Of a stretch of 64,000 nt of DNA, positions 47,338 through 56,480 are shown piece by piece. The stretch is from Diphasiastrum complanatum (lineage: Eukaryota; Streptophyta; Lycopodiopsida; Lycopodiales; Lycopodiaceae). Under the pieces are notes generated by a model. The model did no database searches, was not told where the DNA came from, and saw nothing but the letters and a program-made list of their open reading frames with translations. Each line of letters starts with the position of its first letter. The first letter of the stretch is position 1. Location: contig MU832038.1 in the NCBI GenBank assembly GCA_029204225.1, positions 1 to 64,000 of the forward strand, given 5' to 3'. The position numbers were made by a program, and so were the translations under genes.

Positions 47338-47992
47338 TGTGAAAATTGTCAACATTTCCTAGCTAGTTTGAGGCCTAAATTGGCTAAAATTGTAAATAGT
47401 TTTGGTTCTGGAGTTTCACACGTGTGAACCAGGCCACAATGTTTTTATTTACTGTATTTTTTCAGTATGATGAAGTGTCAAACTTCATACCCTTCAAAAT
47501 GAGACCATTTTGATGTATTTTGGTCATATAAGCCATTTTTAGCTATTTTTCCTATATAGGGAATATCTAGGGTCAAGTACCTTCTAGAGAGAGGAGAGAG
47601 AGTCATCTTCCTCATCCATAAATAGTAGGGAAGTCGTGGAGAACAGGTTGGAGAAACCTTTTGTATGCTTCATTGAGATCAATAGATCATTGTCATTGTT
47701 TCTTCCTCCATTGAGAGCATTGTTGTGTGTATTGTCTTCAAGCTATTGTGTATGATCTTAGGTGCTTTCCAAAAGTGGTAGGCTGATGTATTATGGACTG
47801 TATAATGCTATTTTGGGCCGCACTTGATGTTTATGGAAGTTTCCATTTGTGATAAATGCTTTTTGATCAAGTTCTTTGCATTCTAGGTAGCATAGAATGT
47901 GTTGCCAATTCCTAGCTTATGTAGTTTGGAGTGCAAGCATTCAAGCCAATGATCTTGGAGTTTAGATCCACTTAGGATCTGTATTTTTCACA
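47338..47992 (+). mobile_element. copia H 5' LTR (655 bp)
   Basis: TGTGAAAATTGTC...TTTTTCACA. It contains TTCACACGTGTGAACC (about 47415) and a TATA-like CTATATAGGG at about 47551. The primer site follows without a gap. Confidence 0.97.
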
Positions 47993-48007
47993 TGGTATCA
48001 GAGCTGG
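47993..48007 (+). other. primer binding site of copia H
   Basis: TGGTATCAGAGCTGG immediately after the LTR. Confidence 0.97.
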
Positions 48008-49164
48008 TTGGCTTCTATTTACAGTAAGTATTCCATTTTTGATGATATTTGGATGTTTGATCAAGTTCTAGCATGATTTTGCATTGCTTTGTTGATCAAA
48101 TCTTACTAACCTTTGTTTTGTGAGTTGAACTTGTGGATCAAAAGCATATTTCAGGTCTATTGAAGATCAGAGGCTGAAAAGAAACTATTTTGGATCAGAT
48201 CATAACACCTAATCATTTGTGATTGTGAGGCTTGTGCATATTCAATACTAACAATGTTCTTTTCAATCCTATTGTTGACAATCTCCATTCTTGGATGAAC
48301 ACTCTCCTTAAGTGGATGAAACTTCTCCTTAAGTGGATGACAAATGCTCTTTTGAGTGAGTTGTAATTCTCCTAAAGGCTGAGCAAAGCTCCCATTTGGA
48401 TGAAAGATCCCCTTTTTTGGGTGAACATATTGTAAGCTCCATTGTGAAGAGCATATTGTAAAGATTGTCATCAATTTTGGCATAAATTTTGGTGTACTTT
48501 GTTGAGCATGTAAGTAACTCTCCTTATGTAATTTGATTGGAGCATTTGCTGGAAGGTGTTAACCATTATGCAAGTGTGTTTTCAGGTTCTTAACAGGTTG
48601 AGGAACATTCTCATGTGAAGTGATCTTAGATCTACATCTAAACACCAAGATTTGACAAGATAGTGAAGCTAGTCTTGTGATTCACTAAGTGTGCTCATTC
48701 ATTCACCTCTAAATCTTGTATTTATCACTTGCTGGAGTTTATAAACTTTTAGAAGTGTGGTTTACATGTGGTTTTATAGGTTGAATCAATATCTTAGTGT
48801 GTTGATCATATGTTGATCAAGTTTGTTCATTACTAGGTAATCTTGGCATCCTAGTTTTGGGTATTTTCTAAGAATGCAAGTAACTCTTCACACCATAACT
48901 TGATTTGGTCACTTGCTGGAAAGTTTGAGAGCTTAAGCAAGAGTGTGTTCAGGTTGGTTTGATTTTGTAATCCATTCTTAGTGTGTGCAAAGTGTTGCAT
49001 GTGTTTCAATCTTCCTTTCTATGCTTGGAAACCATCTAGGTTCAAGATAGAAGTGTTTTAGGGTCCTAAATCTTCATAGATCTCTTTATCTATCATTTGT
49101 TGAGAGAAAAGTGAGTGCTAAGTGCTTTAGGACAGAACCTAAAAGTTGAAGAAACATTAGAATC
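48008..49164 (+). other. copia H leader, with internal repeats
   Basis: Non-coding 1.16 kb. Three diverged copies of a segment with GTAACTCT, CTTGCTGGA and GTGTG...TTCAGGTT or similar occur near 48510-48600, 48725-48785 and 48880-48960. A shorter repeat, CTCCTTAAGTGGATGA, lies at about 48303-48340. Confidence 0.75.
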
Positions 49165-50067
49165 ATGGCTTCCAATGGTGGGATCATGCTAGAGTCTAGT
49201 GAAAGGTTGAGTTCATCAAACTACTCTACTTGGAAAGTGAGGATGGAGTCCTTACTTGAGTTGAATGAACTCATGGACATAGTTGCAGAAATTGAAGAGA
49301 GACCTCTCACACTTCAAGAGCAACAAAGGTTTGATAAGAAGGCCAAAAGGGCTCTTCATATCATTAAAATGAATGTTACAAATGAACTTCTCAAGGAAGT
49401 TGGAAAGTGTCAAAGTGCAAGTGAGGCATGGAATGCCTTAAAGAAGCTCTTTGAATCAAAGTCCACATCTAGGGTATTGACCCTAAGGAGACAAATATTT
49501 TCTAGTAGGCAAAGAGAGGGTGAAAGTGCTCATGCATTTATCTTGAGAGTTAAGTCCCTAAGTGATGATTTAGCATGCATTGATGAGAACATAAAAGATG
49601 GTGAAATAGTCCAAGTTATGTTGAATGGTTTGCTAAATGAACATGCTAACCTTGTGCAAAGTTTTGCCATTCAAAGAGTCTTGCCAAGTGTGGTTGACTT
49701 GCAAGAAATCTTATTGGCTGAAGAACATAGGTTGCAATCAAAGATTGATGGTGCATCCTTGCAAGGTGGAGGTGAAGAGGCTTTCTTCACAAAAGGCAAA
49801 TTCAAGGGCAAAGGTAAAGGCAAAGGGAAATGGTCCAAAGGTGGTAACTTTGATCATGATGATCACTCTTCCTCTTCCTCTTCTACTAAGAACAATAAGT
49901 CAAAGTTCAAGTGCTTTTATTGTGGGATAAAAGGTCATTTTGCAAATGAATGTTATAAGAAGAAAAGAGAGCAAGGAGAGAGGCAAGGAAATCTTACAAT
50001 AGATGAGGAAGAACATAACACATGTGAATCACTTGTTGACTTCAAGTTTGTTAGCCAACATAGATGA
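49165..50067 (+). CDS. copia H Gag, 300 codons
   Basis: Capsid/nucleocapsid protein of the cytoplasmic particle. It opens MASNGGIMLESSERLSSSNY, then STWKVRMESLLELNELMDIV, the UBN2 core (ALHIIKMNVTNELLKEVGKC, SASEAWNALKKLFESKSTSR, HAFILRVKSLSDDL, VQVMLNGLLNEHANLVQSFA), a Lys/Gly-rich linker (KGKFKGKGKGKGKWSKGG) and an intact CCHC knuckle CFYCGIKGHFANEC at about residues 251-264. The start is the first Met after the leader and matches C and I. The reading frame is undamaged and overlaps pol by 65 nt in another frame. A +1 shift at the CTT of codon 290 would enter pol. Confidence 0.95.
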   Translation: MASNGGIMLESSERLSSSNYSTWKVRMESLLELNELMDIVAEIEERPLTLQEQQRFDKKAKRALHIIKMNVTNELLKEVGKCQSASEAWNALKKLFESKSTSRVLTLRRQIFSSRQREGESAHAFILRVKSLSDDLACIDENIKDGEIVQVMLNGLLNEHANLVQSFAIQRVLPSVVDLQEILLAEEHRLQSKIDGASLQGGGEEAFFTKGKFKGKGKGKGKWSKGGNFDHDDHSSSSSSTKNNKSKFKCFYCGIKGHFANECYKKKREQGERQGNLTIDEEEHNTCESLVDFKFVSQHR

Positions 50068-53000
50068 TAATGATCCTTGGTGGATTGATAGTGGAGCCTC
50101 ATCTCACATGACAAGACATAAGGAATACTTTACATCCTTATTGTCTTATGAGGGAGAAGGTAACATCATCTACACTGCAAATGATGGTCAATGTGACATC
50201 AAAGGCATAGGCACTATTCCTATTTCCCTTTCAACAAATAGGAAAGCAAATCTTGAAAATGTTTTGTACATTCCTTCAATCACTAAGAATTTGCTTAGTG
50301 TAAGTCAAATGATTGACAAAGGACTTGATGTGGAGTTCATTGGAGATGCATGTTTGATAAGTAAATGTGGATCCTTGATTGCTCAAGGTAGGAGGCATGG
50401 TAAACTTTTCAAGCTTGATGCATGTGTGATCTCTAATCATGAAGGATGTATGGCTAGGGAGCAATTGACAAACCAAGAAGTTTGGCACAAGACGTTGGGC
50501 CATCCCAACTTCAAATCTTTGGAGGTAATGGCAAAGAAAGAGCTTGTTCTTGGTCTCCCTAAAAGTCTTGTTGCAAACAATAGTGTTTGTGAACATTGTG
50601 CCTTGTCCAAATCTCATAGACTTGCTTATTCTAGATCTACTTCTAGATCTAAAGAAGCTTTTCAACTTGTGCATTCTGATATTCATTCTTCTAGTACAAC
50701 TAGCAATGGTGGGGCAAAGATGTATGCAACTTTCATTGATGACTTTAGTAGGTATACTTGGATCTATCTTCTTAAAAGTAAGGATGAAGTGTTTGCTGCA
50801 TTTGTCAAGTTCAAGAATGAAATGGAAAACCAATTCAATACAAAGATCAAATGCTTAAGATCTGATAATGGAGGGGAATACACCTCAAATAGGTTCAAAG
50901 ACTTTTGTATAGCACATGGGATTAAGAGGGAGATGTCTAGTCCTAGGACTCCACAACAGAATGGAGTGGCCGAGAGGAAGAATAGAACCCTTTGTGAATG
51001 TGCCAAGGCAATGAGACTACATGCTAATCTTGCTAAGTCTTTTTGGGGGGAAGCTTTAGCATGTGCTAACTATCTATGTAATAGATGGACAAGTGCTTCC
51101 TTGGATGGTAAAACTCCTCATGAGGTTCTTTATGGTAGAAGGCCGAGTGTCAAGCATTGTAGGATCTTTGGATGTACATGTTTTGTCAATATCACACTTG
51201 ATGATAGAACTAAAGAAGATCCTTCATCAAAGAAGGGTGTGTTTGTTGGCTATAGTGAAGTAAGCAAGGCTTACAAAGTGTACATTCCTTCTACAAAGAA
51301 AGTTGTCATAAGTAGGGATGTCATCTTTCATGAAGAGAATGTTTCCAATGTTGTTGATGTTGATGTTGATGTGCCTACTAATCATCATGATGTGCAAGAT
51401 GTCTTGGATGAAGATGGAGATGCCACTCCAAAGCAAACTTCAAGGAAGACTCAAAGGCAAAGGGCTAAGCCATCAAGGCTAACCTATGATGAAAAAGGAA
51501 AGCAAGTGGTGGACAACTCTAACCTTGCTTTTCTTACCTCTTTTGATGAACCAACTTGTGTAGGTGAAGCAATTCAAAAGAAGGAATGGATCCAAGCCAT
51601 GGATCATGAGCATCAAGCACTCATCAAAAGCAACACATGGAGGTTGGTAAAGCTTCCAAAGGACAAGAAGGCAATTGGTTGTAAGTGGATCTTCAAGATC
51701 AAGACAAATCAAGATGGATCAATCAACAAGTACAAGGCAAGGTTGGTGGCAAAGGGGTATGCTCAAGAATATGGTATTGACTATGATGAGACCTTTGCAC
51801 CCGTGGCAAAGATGGTAACTATTCGAATCCTAATCTCTCTTGCAACTCTTTATGATTGGGATATGTGGCAAATGGATGTTACTAATGCCTTCTTGAATGG
51901 TGATCTTGAAGAAGATATTTACATGGAGCAACCCGAGGGCTATGTTTCACATGATGAGCCTAATCATGTGTGCTATCTCCAAAAGAGTTTGTATGGGCTA
52001 AAGCAAGCACCAAGGAGTTGGTATGCTAAGATCAATTCCTTCTTACTTTCTCAAAACTTTGTTATGAGTGAGTATGATCATTCTCTCTACTTTAGATTGA
52101 ATGAAAATGATATCACTTTACTTTTGATCTATGTTGATGACATTATCTTAAGTGGTGGTAACAATCTAGATATAGATGAAATCAAGATGGCACTCAAAAG
52201 AGAGTTTGAAATTCAAGATCTTGGTAAACTTCATTATATCTTAGGAATAGAGATTATTAGAACTTCTAAATCTACATTCATATGTCAAGAAAATTATGTT
52301 AACTCTATTCTAAAAAGGTTTCATATGGAAGATTGTAAAGTTGTTTCTACTCCTATGGAATCAAATGTAAAGCTAACTACAAGAAGTAATGAAAGATCCT
52401 TCAAGGACATTACTCTCTATAGAAAGCTAATAGGATCTCTTATATGGTTAACCATCACAAGACCTGATCTAAGCTTTGTGGTTGGTAAACTAAGTCAATT
52501 TATGCAAGATCCTAGTGAGGCTCATTGGAAGCTAGGAAAGAGAGTACTTAGATACATCTCGGGATCTAGAGATTTTGGCATCTTGTATGGAGGTACTACA
52601 CCTAACCTTTGTGGATTTTCAGATTCAGATTTTGCAGGTGATCAAATGGATAGGAAGTCAACAAGTGCCTTTGCAATCTATCTTGGAGATGGAGTGGTCT
52701 CATGGCTATCAAAGAAGCAACCAACTATCTCTCTATCTTCCACCGAAGCCGAGTACAAGGCATTAACAACATGCACCAAGGAGATTCTTTGGATCAAGAG
52801 GATGTTATTGGATCTTCACTTGCTGGAACCAGAGAAGACTCCAATCATACTTTGTGATAACCTTTCAGCCCAAAGCTTGGCAAGCAATCCTGTTTTTCAT
52901 GCAAGGAGCAAGCACATTGAGATTGCTCACCATTTTGTGAGAGATCAAGTCATTGCCAAAGAGGTGGAGCTTCAACATGTCTCTTCAAAGGAGTGTGTGG

Positions 53001-53116
53001 CTGATATCTTCACCAAACCATTGGGAAAGGACCTATATTTAATGCATAGATCTAATCTTGGAATGTGCTCAAAGACTATGTTGAAACTAGCATCCAATGT
53101 TGAAGAGGGAGTGTGA
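50003..53116 (+). CDS. copia H Pol (protease, integrase, RT, RNase H), 1037 codons
   Basis: Enzymatic polyprotein, uninterrupted. Approximate positions in this frame: protease DSGASSHM at 29-36; preintegrase WHKTLGHPNFKSLEVMAKKE near 155 with CEHCALSKSH; integrase HSDIHSSS (first D), RSDNGGEYTS at 286-295, PQQNGVAERKNRTL (E); RT YKARLVAKGYAQEYGIDYDE, QMDVTNAFLNGDLEEDIYME, active site YVDDIILSG at 710; RNase H SDSDFAGDQMDRKST near 873 and SSTEAEYKALT near 910; end ADIFTKPLGKD. All catalytic residues I can check are present. The listed start is just the first Met after an in-frame stop (50000-50002); translation more likely arrives by frameshift from gag. The stop codon lies inside the first bases of the 3' LTR. 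Confidence 0.96.
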   Translation: MRKNITHVNHLLTSSLLANIDDNDPWWIDSGASSHMTRHKEYFTSLLSYEGEGNIIYTANDGQCDIKGIGTIPISLSTNRKANLENVLYIPSITKNLLSVSQMIDKGLDVEFIGDACLISKCGSLIAQGRRHGKLFKLDACVISNHEGCMAREQLTNQEVWHKTLGHPNFKSLEVMAKKELVLGLPKSLVANNSVCEHCALSKSHRLAYSRSTSRSKEAFQLVHSDIHSSSTTSNGGAKMYATFIDDFSRYTWIYLLKSKDEVFAAFVKFKNEMENQFNTKIKCLRSDNGGEYTSNRFKDFCIAHGIKREMSSPRTPQQNGVAERKNRTLCECAKAMRLHANLAKSFWGEALACANYLCNRWTSASLDGKTPHEVLYGRRPSVKHCRIFGCTCFVNITLDDRTKEDPSSKKGVFVGYSEVSKAYKVYIPSTKKVVISRDVIFHEENVSNVVDVDVDVPTNHHDVQDVLDEDGDATPKQTSRKTQRQRAKPSRLTYDEKGKQVVDNSNLAFLTSFDEPTCVGEAIQKKEWIQAMDHEHQALIKSNTWRLVKLPKDKKAIGCKWIFKIKTNQDGSINKYKARLVAKGYAQEYGIDYDETFAPVAKMVTIRILISLATLYDWDMWQMDVTNAFLNGDLEEDIYMEQPEGYVSHDEPNHVCYLQKSLYGLKQAPRSWYAKINSFLLSQNFVMSEYDHSLYFRLNENDITLLLIYVDDIILSGGNNLDIDEIKMALKREFEIQDLGKLHYILGIEIIRTSKSTFICQENYVNSILKRFHMEDCKVVSTPMESNVKLTTRSNERSFKDITLYRKLIGSLIWLTITRPDLSFVVGKLSQFMQDPSEAHWKLGKRVLRYISGSRDFGILYGGTTPNLCGFSDSDFAGDQMDRKSTSAFAIYLGDGVVSWLSKKQPTISLSSTEAEYKALTTCTKEILWIKRMLLDLHLLEPEKTPIILCDNLSAQSLASNPVFHARSKHIEIAHHFVRDQVIAKEVELQHVSSKECVADIFTKPLGKDLYLMHRSNLGMCSKTMLKLASNVEEGV
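50032..50038 (+). other. candidate +1 frameshift site CTTGTTG between gag and pol of copia H
   Basis: In the Gag frame the codons are TCA CTT GTT; skipping the G after CTT gives TTG ACT TCA, the Pol frame. CTT followed by a Leu codon in +1 is reminiscent of the Ty1 slip at CUU-AGG-C. The alternative is that a single base was lost or gained here. Confidence 0.4.
53102..53111 (+). other. polypurine tract of copia H
   Basis: GAAGAGGGAG directly before the 3' LTR start. Confidence 0.95.
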
Positions 53117-53766
53117 AAATTGTCAACATTTCCTAGCTAGTTTGAGGCCTAAATTGGCTAAAATTGTAAATAGTTTTGGTTCTGGAGTTTTGCACGTGTG
53201 AACCAGGCCACAATGTTTTTATTTACTGTATTTTTTCAGTATGATGAAGTGTCAAACTTCATACCCTTCAAAATGAGACCATTTTGATGTATTTTGGTCA
53301 TATAAGCCATTTTTAGCTATTTTTCCTATATAGGGAATATCTAGGGTCAAGTACCTTCTAGAGAGAGGAGAGAGAGTCATCTTCCTCATCCATAAATAGT
53401 AGGGAAGTCGTGGAGAACAGGTTGGAGAAACCTTTTGTATGCTTCATTGAGATCAATAGATCATTGTCATTGTTTCTTCCTCCATTGAGAGCATTGTTGT
53501 GTGTATTGTCTTCAAGCTATTGTGTATGATCTTAGGTGCTTTCCAAAAGTGGTAGGCTGATGTATTATGGACTGTATAATGCTATTTTGGGCCGCACTTG
53601 ATGTTTATGGAAGTTTCCATTTGTGATAAATGCTTTTTGATCAAGTTCTTTGCATTCTAGGTAGCATAGAATGTGTTGCCAATTCCTAGCTTATGTAGTT
53701 TGGAGTGCAAGCATTCAAGCCAATGATCTTGGAGTTTAGATCCACTTAGGATCTGTATTTTTCACA
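53112..53766 (+). mobile_element. copia H 3' LTR (655 bp)
   Basis: Same as 47338-47992 apart from TTTTGCACGTGTGAACC in place of TTTCACACGTGTGAACC, which breaks the longer palindrome but keeps CACGTG. Confidence 0.97.
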
Positions 53767-53771
53767 GTTCG
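53767..53771. other. target-site duplication of copia H, right (GTTCG)
   Basis: Identical to 47333-47337. Confidence 0.95.
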
Positions 53772-54727
53772 CAGACGCAAAACAGTCGTGAAAGCGAAGC
53801 AACCACTACTCAATGCGATTCGGATGGAGTTTAGATGTGGTCGTTGGACACTGCCAGCTGAATCACTCCTACAGTCCTCCAGAATGTAGTCAGGTATTGC
53901 TGATCTACGTTTATAAACTAATGCAGCATTCAACAAATTCAACTGATGTGCGGAATTGAAATGAATGGGAGAATCAGACACGAATAATAGCAGACACATT
54001 TGCATTCAAGATCATACATCATAAATTAACATGTGCGCAATGGCTACAAGATCATTTATTGATTCTTCTTTGATTCTTCAAGCACTGCATGCAGATCCAC
54101 GTAGTGCGTTGGCGTGAGAGAAATAAAGTTTTCTCACGAGTGGATGTCTCGCTTACTAGCGGACTTGTGGATCACTACACAGAACATGTCTCGCACACAG
54201 GCGGACTTCTTGTTTGTATTTTGTTATGATTGCTTACTAGCATCAGACTGATTTTTTTTGTTGTTGTTGTTGTATATATGTCAAGTATTATCCAGTAAGT
54301 ATATAGTCGCTCTATGTAACTTTAAGATTAGAGTAATTAAGCATCTACAACTAATCAGGAAATTACAAGAGTGGTAGATTAGCCACGACCTAGAGTGTAC
54401 TCGTTGACATCATGCCATCAGATCAGATATTTGTACTTCTAGGTACTTGCATGATCTTTGCTGGTGCTCTTTGGAGCGTGAGGGCAGAAAAGGTTTTGCG
54501 ACGTTTTTCGTGTTGCGTCGTTGGTTTCGTTTCCATCGTCTGACTTTCTGGTGTTGGACCGCAAAGATTCTCGTTCGCGAATCTTTCGTGTTTGTGTCTT
54601 TTCGTCATGTGTTCGCGAAACTTTTGTGCTTCGTGTCTCTTGACTTTCGTGTTTGTGAATCTTCGTCAGGCCGAGGGCTGAAAGTTAGCAAAGCTTTGTA
54701 ATTAGAAACGTTTTGTTTCTTCAGATA
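53772..54727 (-). mobile_element. LTR B, solo, reversed, split by copia H
   Basis: Reverse match to 6256-7302. The last 7 bp of the LTR (minus-strand CGAACCA) are at 47331-47337 on the other side of copia H, so B ends in CA. The start is near 54727 (TGAAGAAACAAAACG). It contains TTCGCGAA at about 54574 and 54612. It sits in copia L, whose frame resumes just after. Confidence 0.78.
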
Positions 54728-54734
54728 TGAAAGT

Positions 54735-55060
54735 GAAATGATCCAAAGATGAGCTCTTTCTAAAGAATATGAAAAAAAATTTCAAAGTGATTGCTACAAG
54801 TGTTAGGGCATATGGAAAGCTTTGCAAGCTTCAGTTCATTGTGAACCAACAAGTTTTTGTCACATAGAAGGATAATCAAAGTTTACTTTGGTACAAAAGC
54901 TTTGGTCATTTGAATTATTCAAGTGTCAGGTTGTTGTTTGACAAAGAATTGGTGAAGGGATTGCCAAAACTTGATAGTGAGCTGGTTTTTTGTGAAGCTT
55001 GCATGATGGGCAAGCACTCTAAGTCTATCAAATCCATTACACAATTCTCATATGCATATA
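54735..55060 (+). pseudogene. copia L preintegrase fragment
   Basis: Forward continuation of copia L. It encodes SKDELFLKNMKKNFKVIATS, VRAYGKLCKLQFIVN, a stop, then DNQSLLWYKSFGHLNYSSVR, KGLPKLDSELVFCEACMMGK, the Gag-preintegrase domain with the 'LWH..LGH...' and 'C..C..GK' patterns (the first Cys-adjacent His is replaced by Tyr). The frame ends at about 55060. No integrase core follows. Confidence 0.82.
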
Positions 55061-56480
55061 GATACTTTAGCAAGCACGATTCTCAGATGTAATCATCCAA
55101 AGATTTACCTCTTAGATCAATGCATTGAAATCTCAACAACAATAACACACATCAATCCAATTAAACCCCATCTCGAATCCACCAAGTTATTGGATTTAGA
55201 CATCAATTGTTAAACTTTATTGATTCTACACACAAAGCAAAAGAGCTTGTTCTAATGTTTAAGTGATGTTATTTGACATGCTAAGATCCAAATCTTATGT
55301 GCAGGTTGTTGTGGTCCTTTGTTCATGTGTGTGCTTGCATAACATGTAACCTCCAAAACTCCATCTTCAATTGCTAGCCAAATCTATATCTAGCCAAAGA
55401 CTTGAGATACTTGTATGGATCAATTATCCTTTCTATGCTTTCATGTTAGAATGTTTTAAGAAAGAGCTATTTCAAATATTTGGCAATAGGATTAGAAATT
55501 TCATCCTTCCTCTCACACTTGAGCTTGTCTTCTTAGTAAAGTTAGTAATGTCATTTCAACCTCATGGGTCTTGATTCACTAATGAAGATTCTTTTCACAA
55601 TGAAGAGGAAGTAACGGGTTATAATGATATATTCAAAGAGGCTTTTGACATAAGCAATGATGATTCTATGGGGTATTATCATTCTGAGTGAAGGAAAGGA
55701 ACCTTGGAGGCCTTAAATCAATATAATGATAAGCAGCTTTCATAAGAATTTCAATGTTGACTTGGATATTGTTTGAGGGCACGAAAATGTCTCAAGGGCA
55801 GAAAATATTTTTCAAATAAAAGAGATGTCATAGGAAAAAAATCTATGACTCCCATAGACACATGTTGGGTGTTTATATATAGAGTAGAGAGACCACCCTA
55901 CTTGTCCATGCACAGAATCCACATGGAAGCAATTCAATTGATTATGCCAACCTCCCATGCATGTCTGCTACATGTGATTGACCCTTTACCATAATGGCTA
56001 GATCCCATGCAAAAGTAAGTATGTGCACATCCACATCGAAGGCATGCATGCAATACACATGACAATACTACATGCATGTTGTCATCAGCCCACGAGGTCC
56101 TATTCGACTATTATCAATGTTGGTCCATCCCCTATTTCCAAGGTATCCCCGAATGGATTAATCCATTTAGGGCCATGACAATGGTTGTGCTAAACTTGTG
56201 TGACAGATGGCAAAGATAGAAAAGCATATTTTTTGAGCTAGAAATGTTGCTAGAAACTGAGGTTTGCAAGCAAAGAAGATATGGATTAGAGTCTTTGAAA
56301 TATAAGCAAAGAATTCTTAAATTTGTATATGGGGTTTAGTTTGAATAAGTTGGATGCTATTTTTCTATCCTATTTTAGTCTTACCCCAAATTACAAAAGA
56401 AAAAGAAAAAGTAACAATCATAGCTCTCAATCACAAAATCGTCTATTCAACTGTTTGATCATTGTTTTGTTTTGTTAGTT
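55061..56480. other. no gene seen
   Basis: AT-rich DNA. Short frames at 55371-55574 and 55773-55994 show no motif. The stretch near 55600-55690 reads as an acidic peptide (NEEEVTGYNDIFKEAFDISN) that could be a decayed piece of copia L, but this is not supported by any conserved block. Confidence 0.45.

Larger units (their letters stand above)
47338..53766 (+). mobile_element. copia H, complete young element (6.43 kb)
   Basis: All parts are present in order: 5' LTR, primer site, leader, gag, pol, polypurine tract, 3' LTR, with GTTCG on both sides. The LTRs have the same length (655 bp), and by eye differ only within CACACGTGTG versus TGCACGTGTG (two adjacent-region substitutions). It is inserted 7 bp from the end of LTR B. 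Confidence 0.97.

Noticed and set aside
50276-50833. 185-codon frame opposite copia H pol
   Set aside because: Antisense shadow of the Pol frame without any motif.
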